A stretch of DNA of 64,000 nt, from positions 1-64,000 of IMG/VR virus record IMGVR_UViG_3300022539_000610. One strand, given 5' to 3'. Origin of the DNA: a virus. Position numbers and translations under genes: made by a program. Below, piece by piece: positions 23,853 to 32,143 of this stretch. The number at the start of each line of letters is the position of its first letter. Position 1 is the stretch's first letter. Below the pieces are notes generated by a model. That model had not been told where the DNA came from. It made no database searches and worked only from the letters and a program-made list of their open reading frames with translations.

Positions 23853-24038
23853 CTAGCCATAAACTACCATGGCCCTCCTGTCTATAAGCTCTATTAAAGC
23901 TTCCCTTATTGTAGGTAGATGTACTGCTAGTTCCAGTGGGACTCTGTCAACACGGATTATGCTATTTTCTACCTGTTCTAAGGTAGCCTTCAACTCTCCG
24001 GTAGATCTGGGTTTACCACTCCTGTCTTCAAATTCCAT
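23853..24038 (-). CDS. Unknown 61-aa protein
   Basis: AAGGAGGTGATTA precedes ATG 24038. Helical, ending LIDRRAMVVYG. Unknown. Confidence 0.55.
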   Translation of the reverse strand: MEFEDRSGKPRSTGELKATLEQVENSIIRVDRVPLELAVHLPTIREALIELIDRRAMVVYG

Positions 24039-24056
24039 TATTAATCACCTCCTTTC

Positions 24057-24269
24057 TTAATAGTCACCACCCTGTAAAACCAATGCCTGAGCTACATCCA
24101 AAGATACCTCATCCAGAGTATACTCCTGCTCTGCACGAGGAAGTAAGCCTCGTACTACCAGCTCCTTATCCAACAGCTTCCGTGCTTGCCTCTTGTCTTT
24201 TGCCACTATTACAGAAGCCACACCGATAGGCCAATGCCCATCATGATCTGTACAAGTAAATACCTTCAT
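24057..24269 (-). CDS. Unknown 70-aa protein
   Basis: Looks like a small alpha/beta fold (FTCTDHDGHWPIGVASVIVA, then KRQARKLLDKEL). AGGTGATTAG lies upstream, and a single short gap separates it from the deformylase gene. Unknown role. Confidence 0.55.
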   Translation of the reverse strand: MKVFTCTDHDGHWPIGVASVIVAKDKRQARKLLDKELVVRGLLPRAEQEYTLDEVSLDVAQALVLQGGDY

Positions 24270-24271
24270 CT

Positions 24272-24733
24272 CTAATCACCTCCTTTCTTCCTGTTCAAGA
24301 TCAAAACTCCATTTAAGTGATCAATCTCATGTTGTAAAACAATAGAAGTAATCTTCCTCCTTCCACAAAAAATGCAAATTAGTTTACCCCACTCGTCAAG
24401 AGCTGTCACTGTTACTTGTCTGGAGCGTTTAATGTCAAATCTTTGCCCTGGGAGACTCAAACAACCCTCTTGATGAGAGGTGATCTTACCCTTTCTTATT
24501 ATAACTGTGGGGTTGATTAAGATCAGCGGAGCATTACTATCGTCAAGAATAATAATAACTCTTCTGCTTACTCCAAGTTGGGGGGCAGCAAGACCCCTAC
24601 TACCACTATTGGTAACAATGTGGAGCATGTCATCGAAGAGTTTATTTTCTCGAAGTATAGATATCTCCTCCCGTGCAACTTCCTCAGCCTTGGTTGTTAG
24701 AATATCGTTTGGGTAAATCAATAGCTTTCGCAT
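24272..24733 (-). CDS. def: Peptide deformylase
   Basis: 153 aa. All three family motifs are present: motif 1 GLAAPQLGV (near 48), motif 2 EGCLSLPG (near 90, Cys metal ligand) and motif 3 QHEIDHLNG (near 133, two His ligands and catalytic Glu). It removes the formyl group from nascent N-termini. Phage copies are known and tend to be compact, without the long C-terminal tail, as here. Confidence 0.94.
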   Translation of the reverse strand: MRKLLIYPNDILTTKAEEVAREEISILRENKLFDDMLHIVTNSGSRGLAAPQLGVSRRVIIILDDSNAPLILINPTVIIRKGKITSHQEGCLSLPGQRFDIKRSRQVTVTALDEWGKLICIFCGRRKITSIVLQHEIDHLNGVLILNRKKGGD

Positions 24734-24735
24734 GG

Positions 24736-24960
24736 TTAACCTCCTACCGATTTATGTAACTCAATTACAATATGAGGACCTGTGGCATCTCCTATTCCAG
24801 TGTCAGATTCTATATGGGTTATTGCAACAACACGCAAACTTCGACCACTACGAGCCCGGACTGACTCTCCAACCTGAGGGCATCTACAAAACTTCGTGGG
24901 CCATTGCTCATGGCAGTAATCATCTAAGTTTGTACGACAAATTCCTCTTACTTCATCCAT
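24736..24960 (-). CDS. Unknown 74-aa Cys/His-containing protein
   Basis: CRTNLDDYCHEQW and FCRCPQ place four cysteines in the first 30 residues, followed by a beta-type segment (LRVVAITHIES). Abuts the deformylase gene. Unknown. Confidence 0.6.
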   Translation of the reverse strand: MDEVRGICRTNLDDYCHEQWPTKFCRCPQVGESVRARSGRSLRVVAITHIESDTGIGDATGPHIVIELHKSVGG

Positions 24961-25150
24961 TTTTATTTACCCCCTTTCCAAAATCATCGCCTATTACAGT
25001 GACATCTTGTTGCCCTGGATACACATTACCCAAAGCTTTAAATCAAAAGATATTTGCCCCTTCCTCATTACACACCCACAAACGAACTTCTTTCTCAGAA
25101 ATAGTGACTTTTATATTTCCCTCGAACTCTCTTCTCTCAATTTTTTCCAT
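24953..25150 (-). CDS. 65-codon gene interrupted by in-frame TGA
   Basis: ATG 25150 follows GGAGGTTAGGA. The frame continues through one internal TGA at codon 36 (25045-25043) to a TGA at 24953 that overlaps the next gene's ATG, a normal junction here. Flanks are coherent: EGANIF before and FKALGNVYPGQQDVTVIGDD after. A Trp would fit. Either a nonsense mutation or readthrough. Confidence 0.55.
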
Positions 25151-25183
25151 TCCTAACCTCCTACCACTTTATACCGTTTGACT

Positions 25184-25540
25184 TCAATCTGATGAAACTT
25201 TTTCTAACTCATTAAGACCATCACAGAATTGTTGGGCAACTATTTTAGCCCATTCCCACCTTTCTTTAGTTACAACTGTGTCATCTTCAGTTCTGCCCAA
25301 TTCATTGTAACCATGACTGTGATTACATTGAAATAAAACAATTTTGTCATTTATACTACCAGACACATTGTCCCAACCCCAAGACCTGTGCCCGTGCACA
25401 TTCCCTTTACGTAGTACTGAAATTTCATACTCATAAATTCCATCTTCTATATTTAATTCCTCAAACTTACCTTCCTTATATCTTGAGCTTAAATGTACAG
25501 TTTTGATATCAACTTCCCACTTCATATCTTTTGATTTCAT
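25184..25540 (-). CDS. Unknown 118-aa protein
   Basis: AAAGGAGATAAAAAAG precedes ATG 25540. Beta-type centre (DGIYEYEISVLRKG, then CNHSHGYNELG) and helical end. No family recognised. Confidence 0.6.
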   Translation of the reverse strand: MKSKDMKWEVDIKTVHLSSRYKEGKFEELNIEDGIYEYEISVLRKGNVHGHRSWGWDNVSGSINDKIVLFQCNHSHGYNELGRTEDDTVVTKERWEWAKIVAQQFCDGLNELEKVSSD

Positions 25541-25610
25541 CTTTTTTATCTCCTTTCACTTTGCTTAAAGGATTATGAAATACCAGTCTTTCCTTATTAG
25601 CTAAAACCTT

Positions 25611-25674
25611 CTTAGATCAACAAAACACCGTCTATTTAAAGAGATCTCCCTTTAGGCTATACCTTTGTATAAAC
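25611..25674 (+). promoter_or_regulatory. Conserved GAGATCTC element, copy C (inverted)
   Basis: Same element as at 9721 and 38454 but in the opposite orientation relative to the genes: GAGATCTC at 25641-25648, with AAAACACC 11 nt on one side and TATAGCCTAAAGG on the other. It fills most of a 150-nt gap between two unknown genes. Confidence 0.6.
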
Positions 25675-25691
25675 CTCTAAAAACGACCACC

Positions 25692-25877
25692 CTATTGAAC
25701 AGTTTTGATATCCTTTAACAACATTTCTTGCATCTCTGCTTTAATCATTTCCCAATCATCCGGGTGGAAACTAAGAGTTACACTATTAAGGTAGAAATCG
25801 ACAAAGATGTATTCTTTATCCTTCCAAACTCCTGTAAATCTACCTTGATAAATATTTTCAATATTATTTTTTTCCAT
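25692..25877 (-). CDS. Unknown 61-aa protein
   Basis: AAAGGAGGAATT precedes ATG 25877. Compact alpha/beta pattern (YIFVDFYLNSVTLSFHPDDW). Unknown. Confidence 0.6.
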   Translation of the reverse strand: MEKNNIENIYQGRFTGVWKDKEYIFVDFYLNSVTLSFHPDDWEMIKAEMQEMLLKDIKTVQ

Positions 25878-26040
25878 AATTCCTCCTTTTTCGTTTAGAT
25901 TGACTTGTTAGATTTTGTTCGTCTAATCTAGGATAACATCTAAGACAAATATACTCATCATTAGGTAACAATATTTGATAGGTATTCATTTTACAGATAA
26001 AACAGAAATGATATCTTTTTACTAATTTACCTTTGTTCAT
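25864..26040 (-). CDS. 58-aa zinc-ribbon-like basic protein
   Basis: CFIC near residue 13 and CLRC near residue 32 form a probable zinc ribbon, followed by a basic tail (SQSKRKRRNY). AAGG lies upstream of ATG 26040; overlaps the next gene by 14 nt. Missed by length cut-offs but well formed. Confidence 0.6.
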   Translation of the reverse strand: MNKGKLVKRYHFCFICKMNTYQILLPNDEYICLRCYPRLDEQNLTSQSKRKRRNYGKK

Positions 26041-26045
26041 ATACC

Positions 26046-26378
26046 TTATTCGTCCTCCAACCCACTAGGTTCAAGCTCATGTAGTTGATCTACCAGACTT
26101 TTGAACCTTGGGCCTTTATGTGCACTTATCATTGCTCTCCTGGACCCACAATCATTTAGAACGCTTATTTTCTTAAAATGTTCGCACATCCTCTTGTTTG
26201 TAACTTCTATATCATTATGCTCAACATATCCTAATGTATCCACTAAGTCGTTCAACTCGAACTCTTCACCTTCAACATCTACGTAGCGAGTAATTTCTAC
26301 AACCCTCCTCCGTTCTTCTCGTACCTTAATCACCACAGGATGACCTTGAAGATTCAGTTTCAGTTGTTTCTCTTCCAT
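26046..26378 (-). CDS. Unknown 110-aa protein
   Basis: Start MEEKQLK at 26378 (AAGGAG upstream); the longer frame overlaps another small gene. Beta N-terminus then helices (FELNDLVDTLGYVEHND). No family seen. Confidence 0.6.
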   Translation of the reverse strand: MEEKQLKLNLQGHPVVIKVREERRRVVEITRYVDVEGEEFELNDLVDTLGYVEHNDIEVTNKRMCEHFKKISVLNDCGSRRAMISAHKGPRFKSLVDQLHELEPSGLEDE

Positions 26379-26406
26379 TATAACTCCTTCCCTTTTGTTT
26401 TTTGAA

Positions 26407-26568
26407 TTAAAATTCAATCCAGAACTCCCAAACACCTTTCCAGGACTGTTTGAAGCTAATGCTATCTTCTGGATCTGGGTGCATGAAATTCCAAACCAAA
26501 TAATCACAAATGACTACAAGTGGATATAGTGGAAAACCTATTATTTTTACTAACTGTTTGATTCTCAT
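26407..26568 (-). CDS. 53-aa probable membrane protein
   Basis: GGAAGGAGATAAAGCA precedes ATG 26568. Residues 6-28 (LVKIIGFPLYPLVVICDYLV) are hydrophobic, and the tail is Trp-rich (WKGVWEFWIEF). Unknown. Confidence 0.55.
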   Translation of the reverse strand: MRIKQLVKIIGFPLYPLVVICDYLVWNFMHPDPEDSISFKQSWKGVWEFWIEF

Positions 26569-26598
26569 TGCTTTATCTCCTTCCTTTGTCTAATAGTT

Positions 26599-26850
26599 TT
26601 ACTTCTCCACTGGACGTTTTTTAACAGCTGCGCTATAAGTATGTTTCCAGGGATCTCCCCCTTCACATATTCCTAAGTTCTCCATAACAAGGGGCTGAAA
26701 AGTAGCTATGTAATTATAATTATCTAATTCTTTTCGATCAACAGCTTCAAGATGTCCATCAGCAAAAAGAGCCATAGTAGGAGGCATTTTCTTCATCAAA
26801 CTTCTTACTTTACTGCACCATGCTTGTTCTTCCTTTGTTGGTTTTCTCAC
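26599..26850 (-). CDS. Unknown 83-aa protein
   Basis: Contains MPPTMALFADGHLEAVDRKEL, similar in form to small phage orphan proteins that carry a 'value of field' beta hairpin. Good GGAAGGAGG site. Unknown. Confidence 0.55.
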   Translation of the reverse strand: MRKPTKEEQAWCSKVRSLMKKMPPTMALFADGHLEAVDRKELDNYNYIATFQPLVMENLGICEGGDPWKHTYSAAVKKRPVEK

Positions 26851-26851
26851 T

Positions 26852-27175
26852 TTACCTCCTTCCTTCTACTTTAGCGAGGGCTTGTTTAGCTAACCAGTAT
26901 GGACATAGATCAGTATGGTTTGGTACATGAACACACGATGAGGCCGGTATAATTAAAGGCTCGTCCTCGTCTTCAAAGTCTCGTACAATAGCTTTACATG
27001 CCTCATACATTTCTTCAGCAGCATCTCTTTTAGCCATTATCCCCGTCAATACTTTTCCCTTATCCTCTTTAACAACCTGCATAATCCTATCAGTTGCAAC
27101 ATCAACAACATTAGGTTCATTGTGGCAAATACGAACAACTGTTATAATTTCTCTTACCTTATCTTTTAATTCCAT
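26852..27175 (-). CDS. Unknown 107-aa protein
   Basis: Helical N-terminus, central EMYEACKAIVRDF, and a C-terminal segment with two cysteines (SSCVHVPNHTDLCPYW) that may bind metal. Lies between helicase gene and the 83-aa gene with 1-3 nt gaps. Confidence 0.6.
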   Translation of the reverse strand: MELKDKVREIITVVRICHNEPNVVDVATDRIMQVVKEDKGKVLTGIMAKRDAAEEMYEACKAIVRDFEDEDEPLIIPASSCVHVPNHTDLCPYWLAKQALAKVEGRR

Positions 27176-27178
27176 TAT

Positions 27179-29884
27179 CTACCTCCTTCCTTTGTCTAAT
27201 AGTTTCTTTGCTCCCTTCTGAATCCTGATTGCCATTGTTGGCTGGAAAAGTTTTGTAAGTTTCTTTTTGCTCTCAGGATCAGCTACATCTGCAACTGACT
27301 TAACCCCTGCATCCCAAAGCTTCCGAGCTCTCTTTCCTCCAATGCCAGGGATGGATACAAGTTCCATCATGTGCTCTGGTATCCCATAAGCAATCCTGAT
27401 GGGGATAACTTTAAACAGGTCTTTCCTTCCCCACTTTGCATAATTATAGTCAATAAGGTTGATGGCTTCGGTGATTCGTTCAATATCGAACTTCAATCCC
27501 CTCATTCCGGCCTTAACTGATGGTGCAGTATTTTCTCCTTCACCTCTCAAACACTCATAGGCAGCAAGGGTAGAGACCACGGCATTTGATGACAATAGCC
27601 CCTTATTCTTAAGGTGCCATTGGAGTTCCTGGCATTCCTTTTGTACATCTTTTGGAATATAACCCATGTCATTTGTTGGGATATCTGTCAAAGCCCATGC
27701 AAGTGCTAAGTCATCTTGTTCCAGTTTACCTTTAAACATTTGATTGTGATTGTTATACCAGGCATAGACGTCCCAAGGGCTGAAGTACAACCAACTCCCC
27801 ACTTTTCCTAAGCCAGTCAAGGTATAGATTCCACCCTTGTTAACAACCATCTCCATCCGCTCAAGATCGTCTAAAAGGCCCTGGGCATCCATAAGGTCCA
27901 ACTCATTATTTTGAACCTTTGCAAGACTACGTGAGTACCATGTAAGAAGAGACCTAGCATCTTTAATCACCCCATTATCAATCTCTGCCAAGACATGAAA
28001 TGCAAGGGTATGATGGTTATTGATCACTGAGGTGACTGAGCGTGGGTTCTTAATTCTTTCTTGCCAAATAGGTGTTGAGTTCTCAGGAATGACTAAATAT
28101 ACATCTCCGTGATCATCATAGCCGATTCTTCCAGCACGCCCCAGTTCTTGTACAATATCGAGTTCATCTACTTCATTAATACCCCTGTGGACTCCAACAA
28201 TAATAACATTCCTGGCTGGGAGGTTTCGACCATAAGCAGTGGTGCTGGTGGAGACCATAATCCTCAGGCCAGTCTCTCTGTTCATGAAGGAGTCTTCAAT
28301 CTCTTTTCGTTCTCTGAAGTCAAGGTCTGCATTGTGGAAATGAGCTTCCTGACCTGCGTTTTCAAACCTTTTGAGGAGGTCACGCCCAGTCCCTTTGTCA
28401 TGTACAAAGATGAGGAACTTCTCCTCCGGCTTGGACATAGCAATATCAACAGTCATAGAACGTTTTCGTTCCTGAGAAGCCCAATAGTCCTCCCTGCCCC
28501 AGGAGTTTCGAGTAGTAGGATACTCCATGTAGTGAATGTCTAACTTTACAGGTCTCCAGTGAGAGTTTATCACATCTGTTTTCTTTTTGTTTAATAAGGT
28601 GAGCCATCGTTGAAATTCCCCAACATTAGGCATTGTAGCGGAGAGGCACACAATCCTTGCTTTATCGTTGAGGGAGGAAAATCTCATTAAAGCACATTCT
28701 ATAATATCCCCACGTGAATCCAACGTTACGCAATGGGACTCGTCAACAATAACAAGCCCTACCCTTCCTAACCAATAGTATTTCTCAGTCAACATCTTTC
28801 TTGTAACTGAATCTAACAACTCCGATGTCATTATCACCACATCAGCAGTATTAGCCTCTCCCATCTGCCTGTCCCTCTCACGCTTGCTTGTGAGGGTATC
28901 ACCAGTGAGCATCAGAACTTTCTTATCAGAGAAAACCCCCTCTGTCCAGTCCATGAAGCGCTCAGTTGACAGGCTCTTAAGTGGTGACATGTATATAATT
29001 TTCTTACCCTCTTTTAAAATCTCAAACATGATAAGCTCAGCAGCAATAGTCTTCCCACTGGATGTGTTGGCTCCGACTACAACATTGGAGTCTTCAGCTC
29101 TGAAAGGAAACACAGCACTCTGAACCTTATTGAAATGAGAGAACTTATAAGGGTAATCGTTTGTTGAAATTAACTCCTCTGCTCCCTCCAGTACCAACCC
29201 CAAATTGCGTTCTGTCTGCGTCTCTCCAGACGGTTCCTCTGTTTGATCATTCGTTTCTGCAGTTTCTTCATTGGATGTTGTTCTTGGTCTTTCTTCATTT
29301 TTTCTATTTTTTTCATTCCTTTCCTCCTCTCTTTCTCCCCATGTAAGATAGTGGTCTTGAAGGTCTGGTAATTGCTTTTTTACCATCGCCTCAAAAGTTG
29401 CCCTGCCTTTAGGATTCATCTCTCCTAGTACATAGGCTAATTGCTTATCACTTAGGCTATCTCTCCGGCTGAGGTTATCCAGGAGAGACTGAGCAAATTC
29501 AGACCAGGAACAATTCTCAAGGATAAATCTTACATAGTTAAAATCTATAATCTCTTGAACTTTAGCAGATACAAGAAACTCTTCAATCCGCTCCTTAACC
29601 CGATCCTCGATGGTAGTAGCTTCCTCTACTCGGAGAATCTTTTTGCCTTTTCCTAGGGGTCTGTTATTTTTACTATCCCAGAAAACTACCCTGATCGCAT
29701 CTTTTCCTTTAGCTCGGGTTTTATTATAAAGGCTATCCACTGTGCTGTAAATGCGTACTCCTACTCCTTCCTTTTTTGTAGCAATCTGATAGATGATTTC
29801 AGTCCCATAAGTGTTCGCAATCTGCTCAAACTCCTCTGGGAGAATATCTTCAAATTGGTCTTTTGTTAAAGTTACAAATGACAC
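27179..29884 (-). CDS. Ski2/Hel308-like SF2 helicase, 901 aa
   Basis: Start GTG 29884 is preferred because AGGAGG is 6 nt upstream; the frame to 29914 would translate that site. After a ~250-residue unrecognised N-terminus come helicase motifs ANTSSGKTIAAEL (I), YMSPLKSLSTER (Ia), VIVDESHCV (II, DESH), LSATMPN (III), STSTTAYGRNLPA (V) and QELGRAGRIGYDD (VI). A winged-helix/ratchet region follows. The C-terminus holds a helix-hairpin-helix (LVSIPGIGGKRARKLWDAG). This order fits Hel308/Ski2-type 3'-5' helicases that act at stalled forks; the N-terminal extension is unusual. Confidence 0.85.
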   Translation of the reverse strand: MSFVTLTKDQFEDILPEEFEQIANTYGTEIIYQIATKKEGVGVRIYSTVDSLYNKTRAKGKDAIRVVFWDSKNNRPLGKGKKILRVEEATTIEDRVKERIEEFLVSAKVQEIIDFNYVRFILENCSWSEFAQSLLDNLSRRDSLSDKQLAYVLGEMNPKGRATFEAMVKKQLPDLQDHYLTWGEREEERNEKNRKNEERPRTTSNEETAETNDQTEEPSGETQTERNLGLVLEGAEELISTNDYPYKFSHFNKVQSAVFPFRAEDSNVVVGANTSSGKTIAAELIMFEILKEGKKIIYMSPLKSLSTERFMDWTEGVFSDKKVLMLTGDTLTSKRERDRQMGEANTADVVIMTSELLDSVTRKMLTEKYYWLGRVGLVIVDESHCVTLDSRGDIIECALMRFSSLNDKARIVCLSATMPNVGEFQRWLTLLNKKKTDVINSHWRPVKLDIHYMEYPTTRNSWGREDYWASQERKRSMTVDIAMSKPEEKFLIFVHDKGTGRDLLKRFENAGQEAHFHNADLDFRERKEIEDSFMNRETGLRIMVSTSTTAYGRNLPARNVIIVGVHRGINEVDELDIVQELGRAGRIGYDDHGDVYLVIPENSTPIWQERIKNPRSVTSVINNHHTLAFHVLAEIDNGVIKDARSLLTWYSRSLAKVQNNELDLMDAQGLLDDLERMEMVVNKGGIYTLTGLGKVGSWLYFSPWDVYAWYNNHNQMFKGKLEQDDLALAWALTDIPTNDMGYIPKDVQKECQELQWHLKNKGLLSSNAVVSTLAAYECLRGEGENTAPSVKAGMRGLKFDIERITEAINLIDYNYAKWGRKDLFKVIPIRIAYGIPEHMMELVSIPGIGGKRARKLWDAGVKSVADVADPESKKKLTKLFQPTMAIRIQKGAKKLLDKGRR

Positions 29885-30059
29885 TTTCTGCCTCCTTCCT
29901 TCCTTTTCTCTCATTGAGCTGAATAATAAAGGAAAACATATTTTTACTTCTCAATATTTTCCATAACTTCATTCTTAGTAAAAAGGAAATCATATCAATA
30001 TCTGCTCCTGTACCAGTGTTAGCGCATTCTGCTTGCCAACAAATCCAGTTATAAAACAT
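29850..30059 (-). CDS. Unknown 69-aa protein
   Basis: AGGAAGGAGGAAGCGATT precedes ATG 30059. Its last 11 codons overlap the helicase start in another frame, so the two are probably coupled. Begins FYNWICWQAEC. Unknown. Confidence 0.5.
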   Translation of the reverse strand: MFYNWICWQAECANTGTGADIDMISFLLRMKLWKILRSKNMFSFIIQLNERKGRKEAESVICNFNKRPI

Positions 30060-30194
30060 AATCGCTTCCTCCTTCCTCTACTCTTGATGAGCCATACTAA
30101 TTACCTTCCCTTTAGCTTTTGCTACCTTTGCCAATTGTTTGAACTTCTTCTCCAGCTTTGTATAGGATTTTGGTAGAATCTTTATAACGTCTAG
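30060..30194 (-). other. Gap holding a frame continuous with the upstream gene after its TAA
   Basis: No start codon or ribosome binding site is apparent. In the same frame as the Lar-like gene, 40 sense codons follow its TAA and end at TAG (includes SYTKLEKKFKQLAKVAKAKG). This may be a decayed 3' end. Confidence 0.35.
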
Positions 30195-30539
30195 TTAAGC
30201 AGGCGGCGGATCATCCATGTTAAGATCACATTGTGGACAAATACCTGTTTCAATTGTATTACCACAAGAAGCACAATCATCCGCCGCTCTGCTTCGACGA
30301 CTTGTTAGGTGACGCTTGTTCCATTCATTTATATGAAACATGACTGGCCCCCTAAGAGAACATTTGTAATTTGAACACCATACAAAATTGGCTACATTTA
30401 TGTGGGGTTTTGCACCACAAAACGGACATTCTTTCAATTCCATAAGGCACCTAACATCAGCATACTCTATATAAGTTATGCCTCCCACCTTTCTTTTGCT
30501 TTCAGAAACTCTTTTTATTTCAATCACTCTTTCTTCCAT
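30195..30539 (-). CDS. Lar-like restriction-alleviation zinc protein
   Basis: 114 aa. Residues 32-78 follow the Lar pattern: LKECPFCGAKPHI, then VWCSNYKCSLRGP, ending in an NEWNKR helix. Lar proteins in phages and prophages relieve type I restriction. A second zinc ribbon (CASCGNTIETGICPQC) is added at the C-terminus, which is unusual. AAAGGAGG lies upstream of ATG 30539. Confidence 0.72.
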   Translation of the reverse strand: MEERVIEIKRVSESKRKVGGITYIEYADVRCLMELKECPFCGAKPHINVANFVWCSNYKCSLRGPVMFHINEWNKRHLTSRRSRAADDCASCGNTIETGICPQCDLNMDDPPPA

Positions 30540-30834
30540 TTGTACTTTTACCTCCTTTCCTCATATGCTTTGTTATATGCTTCATTTTTCTTGAAAAAAG
30601 TTTTCCAAATGCTATACAAATATCTTGACAAAAAAGTCTTATCCTAACTATTAGAGTTCTATTCTTCCCCAGGAATGAACATATTGGACAGTCCTCTCCC
30701 AGACAGGATATGTAAGAACTACTACCTTCAACTTTTATAGCAGCAAGATTGTGAGGAAAATGAATATGTCTTTCTTTAGGTTCCAAAAACCTGATCGTAT
30801 ATGATTTTGAATTATCAAATTTAAACATTTCCAT
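30520..30834 (-). CDS. Truncated gp32-like (ssDNA-binding) protein, possibly frameshifted
   Basis: 104 aa. YTIRFLEPKERHIHFPHN followed by YISCLGEDCPICSFLGKN recalls the OB-fold start and zinc motif of gp32-type proteins, but the domain then ends early. The called frame runs on through the next gene's ribosome binding site. A one-base shift at a T6 run (around 30630) would give an alternative C-terminus ending KNEAYNKAYEERR at a TAA just before the next start. Truncation, sequencing indel or frameshifting are all possible. Confidence 0.45.
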   Translation of the reverse strand: MEMFKFDNSKSYTIRFLEPKERHIHFPHNLAAIKVEGSSSYISCLGEDCPICSFLGKNRTLIVRIRLFCQDICIAFGKLFSRKMKHITKHMRKGGKSTNGRKSD

Positions 30835-30852
30835 TCTTTTTCTCCTTCCAAG

Positions 30853-31221
30853 TTATGTATTTTTTATCTTCTCAAATAAGTCATAAAAACAACTCATCAA
30901 CTCCTTTTCCTTCATATCATTGATAGCTTCACCTTCTGTCGGATACTTTTTGAGGTAATAACTCTTTACTGCACCAATCGCCTTCTCCTTTGTCCAGTAT
31001 TCAACCAACCAGCCATCCAGGGAAATATTTCGTTCAATAAACCCTTCAGCACCATAGCTGTCAGGGTCCACAGCAACATAAAAAATCCCATGCTCAAATT
31101 CACCCTGCCATTCCTCATGACCTAATAAGGGACGAGGGGCATTGAAGATAAACCAGTTCTCTGGGATTGGATGAGGCCTCTCACCTATGATTGGTATCTT
31201 TTTGACGTCTTCTAATTTCAT
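30853..31221 (-). CDS. Unknown 122-aa protein
   Basis: Mixed fold with FYVAVDPDSYGAEGFIERN in the middle and a helical end. GGGAAGGAGAAAAAG precedes ATG 31221. No family seen. Confidence 0.6.
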   Translation of the reverse strand: MKLEDVKKIPIIGERPHPIPENWFIFNAPRPLLGHEEWQGEFEHGIFYVAVDPDSYGAEGFIERNISLDGWLVEYWTKEKAIGAVKSYYLKKYPTEGEAINDMKEKELMSCFYDLFEKIKNT

Positions 31222-31239
31222 CTTTTTCTCCTTCCCTTT

Positions 31240-31455
31240 TCAAGATTCAACAGTTTTTATTATTCGATCCAAATCCTTCTCTGCCTCTGTTATCTCTTCT
31301 GGACTTGGCTCCCAACAAACTGGCTTCTTTTCGCTCCTGGAATCAAGAAGCTTTCTAAGGGCAACCTCATGAAACCTGACGTGGAATACGGCCTCCGGTT
31401 TGTCATAGCCAAACTCCACAGCCCTGTCGAAAAGTTCTTTTTGCTCTTTGTTCAT
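31240..31455 (-). CDS. Unknown 71-aa helical protein
   Basis: Start MNKEQKE at 31455 follows AAAGGAGAGAAG. Charged, helical, with FHVRFHEVALRKLL. Unknown. Confidence 0.55.
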   Translation of the reverse strand: MNKEQKELFDRAVEFGYDKPEAVFHVRFHEVALRKLLDSRSEKKPVCWEPSPEEITEAEKDLDRIIKTVES

Positions 31456-31469
31456 CTTCTCTCCTTTCA

Positions 31470-32117
31470 TTAAACAAGTATTGATCCTTTTCTAATTACT
31501 GGATTAAACGGGTTTACCTGTATCTTGCCCAACCCATTACACTTTGAGCAAGTAGCCAGTATTTTTGCTTCCTTAAATACATATCCAAAACCTCCACACG
31601 TTCGACACTTTACTCTTTTCCAAATCCCAGTGCCATTGCATACTCGACAATCTACTATTCTGCCATTACGCAGTTTAAATTTGCCGTTGTCGCAGTATTT
31701 ACACTTCAAAGTCTTTATCCCAGATGCTTTTACACCACCCATGAAAATAAATGGGTGAACTATGTAGTCTTTTGGCACTGGATCACAGTCTGGACAAGCT
31801 TCAGTGCGACTACTACCAAAATGTTTCACTTTTCCTAAACCATTGCATTCAGAGCAAGTATCCCAAATAGTAAATATGTCTTCATCCTCCTCAAAAATCT
31901 TCCTTGCTTCCTGTTCTTGTTTCTCATCAATAAAAGCAGTGATTGCTAAATTCTTAAGATGTTTGTACGCCTCAATGAGCTCCCTTGTAGTGTCTTTAGC
32001 AGTAGGGTTGTTATTATTTTTATCTGGATGATGAAGCTTAACAAGTCCAATGTCACAACAACTACAGCACATACCAAACCTAAACATACAGAAAACCCTA
32101 ATATTATTACTGCACAC
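31470..32117 (-). CDS. DnaJ-like zinc-finger protein with partial J-domain
   Basis: 215 aa from GTG 32117. HHPDKNNNN (near residue 29) is the J-domain HPD loop, followed by a helix III-like segment (TTRELIEAYKHLKNL). Four to six CxxCxGxG-type repeats follow: CSECNGLG, CPDC, CKYCDNG, CRVCNGTG, CRTCGGFG and CSKCNGLG, as in the DnaJ cysteine-rich domain. Helices I-II of the J-domain are missing; the N-terminal 25 residues are Cys/Phe-rich and odd. A strongly translated hydrophobic frame overlaps here, so the true N-terminus may come from another frame. Confidence 0.65.
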   Translation of the reverse strand: MCSNNIRVFCMFRFGMCCSCCDIGLVKLHHPDKNNNNPTAKDTTRELIEAYKHLKNLAITAFIDEKQEQEARKIFEEDEDIFTIWDTCSECNGLGKVKHFGSSRTEACPDCDPVPKDYIVHPFIFMGGVKASGIKTLKCKYCDNGKFKLRNGRIVDCRVCNGTGIWKRVKCRTCGGFGYVFKEAKILATCSKCNGLGKIQVNPFNPVIRKGSILV

Positions 32118-32125
32118 AACAGCAT
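31946..32125 (-). CDS. 59-aa hydrophobic frame overlapping the J-domain gene
   Basis: ATG 32125 has the better ribosome binding site (AGGAGG, 7 nt). Residues 2-35 (LLCAVIILGFSVCLGLVCAV...) form one or two transmembrane helices. The frame ends at TAG 31946, inside the J-domain gene. It is either a separate membrane peptide or the true membrane-anchored N-terminus of the J protein joined by a frameshift. Confidence 0.45.
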   Translation of the reverse strand: MLLCAVIILGFSVCLGLVCAVVVVTLDLLSFIIQIKIITTLLLKTLQGSSLRRTNILRI

Positions 32126-32143
32126 ATCAACTACCTCCTTTCG

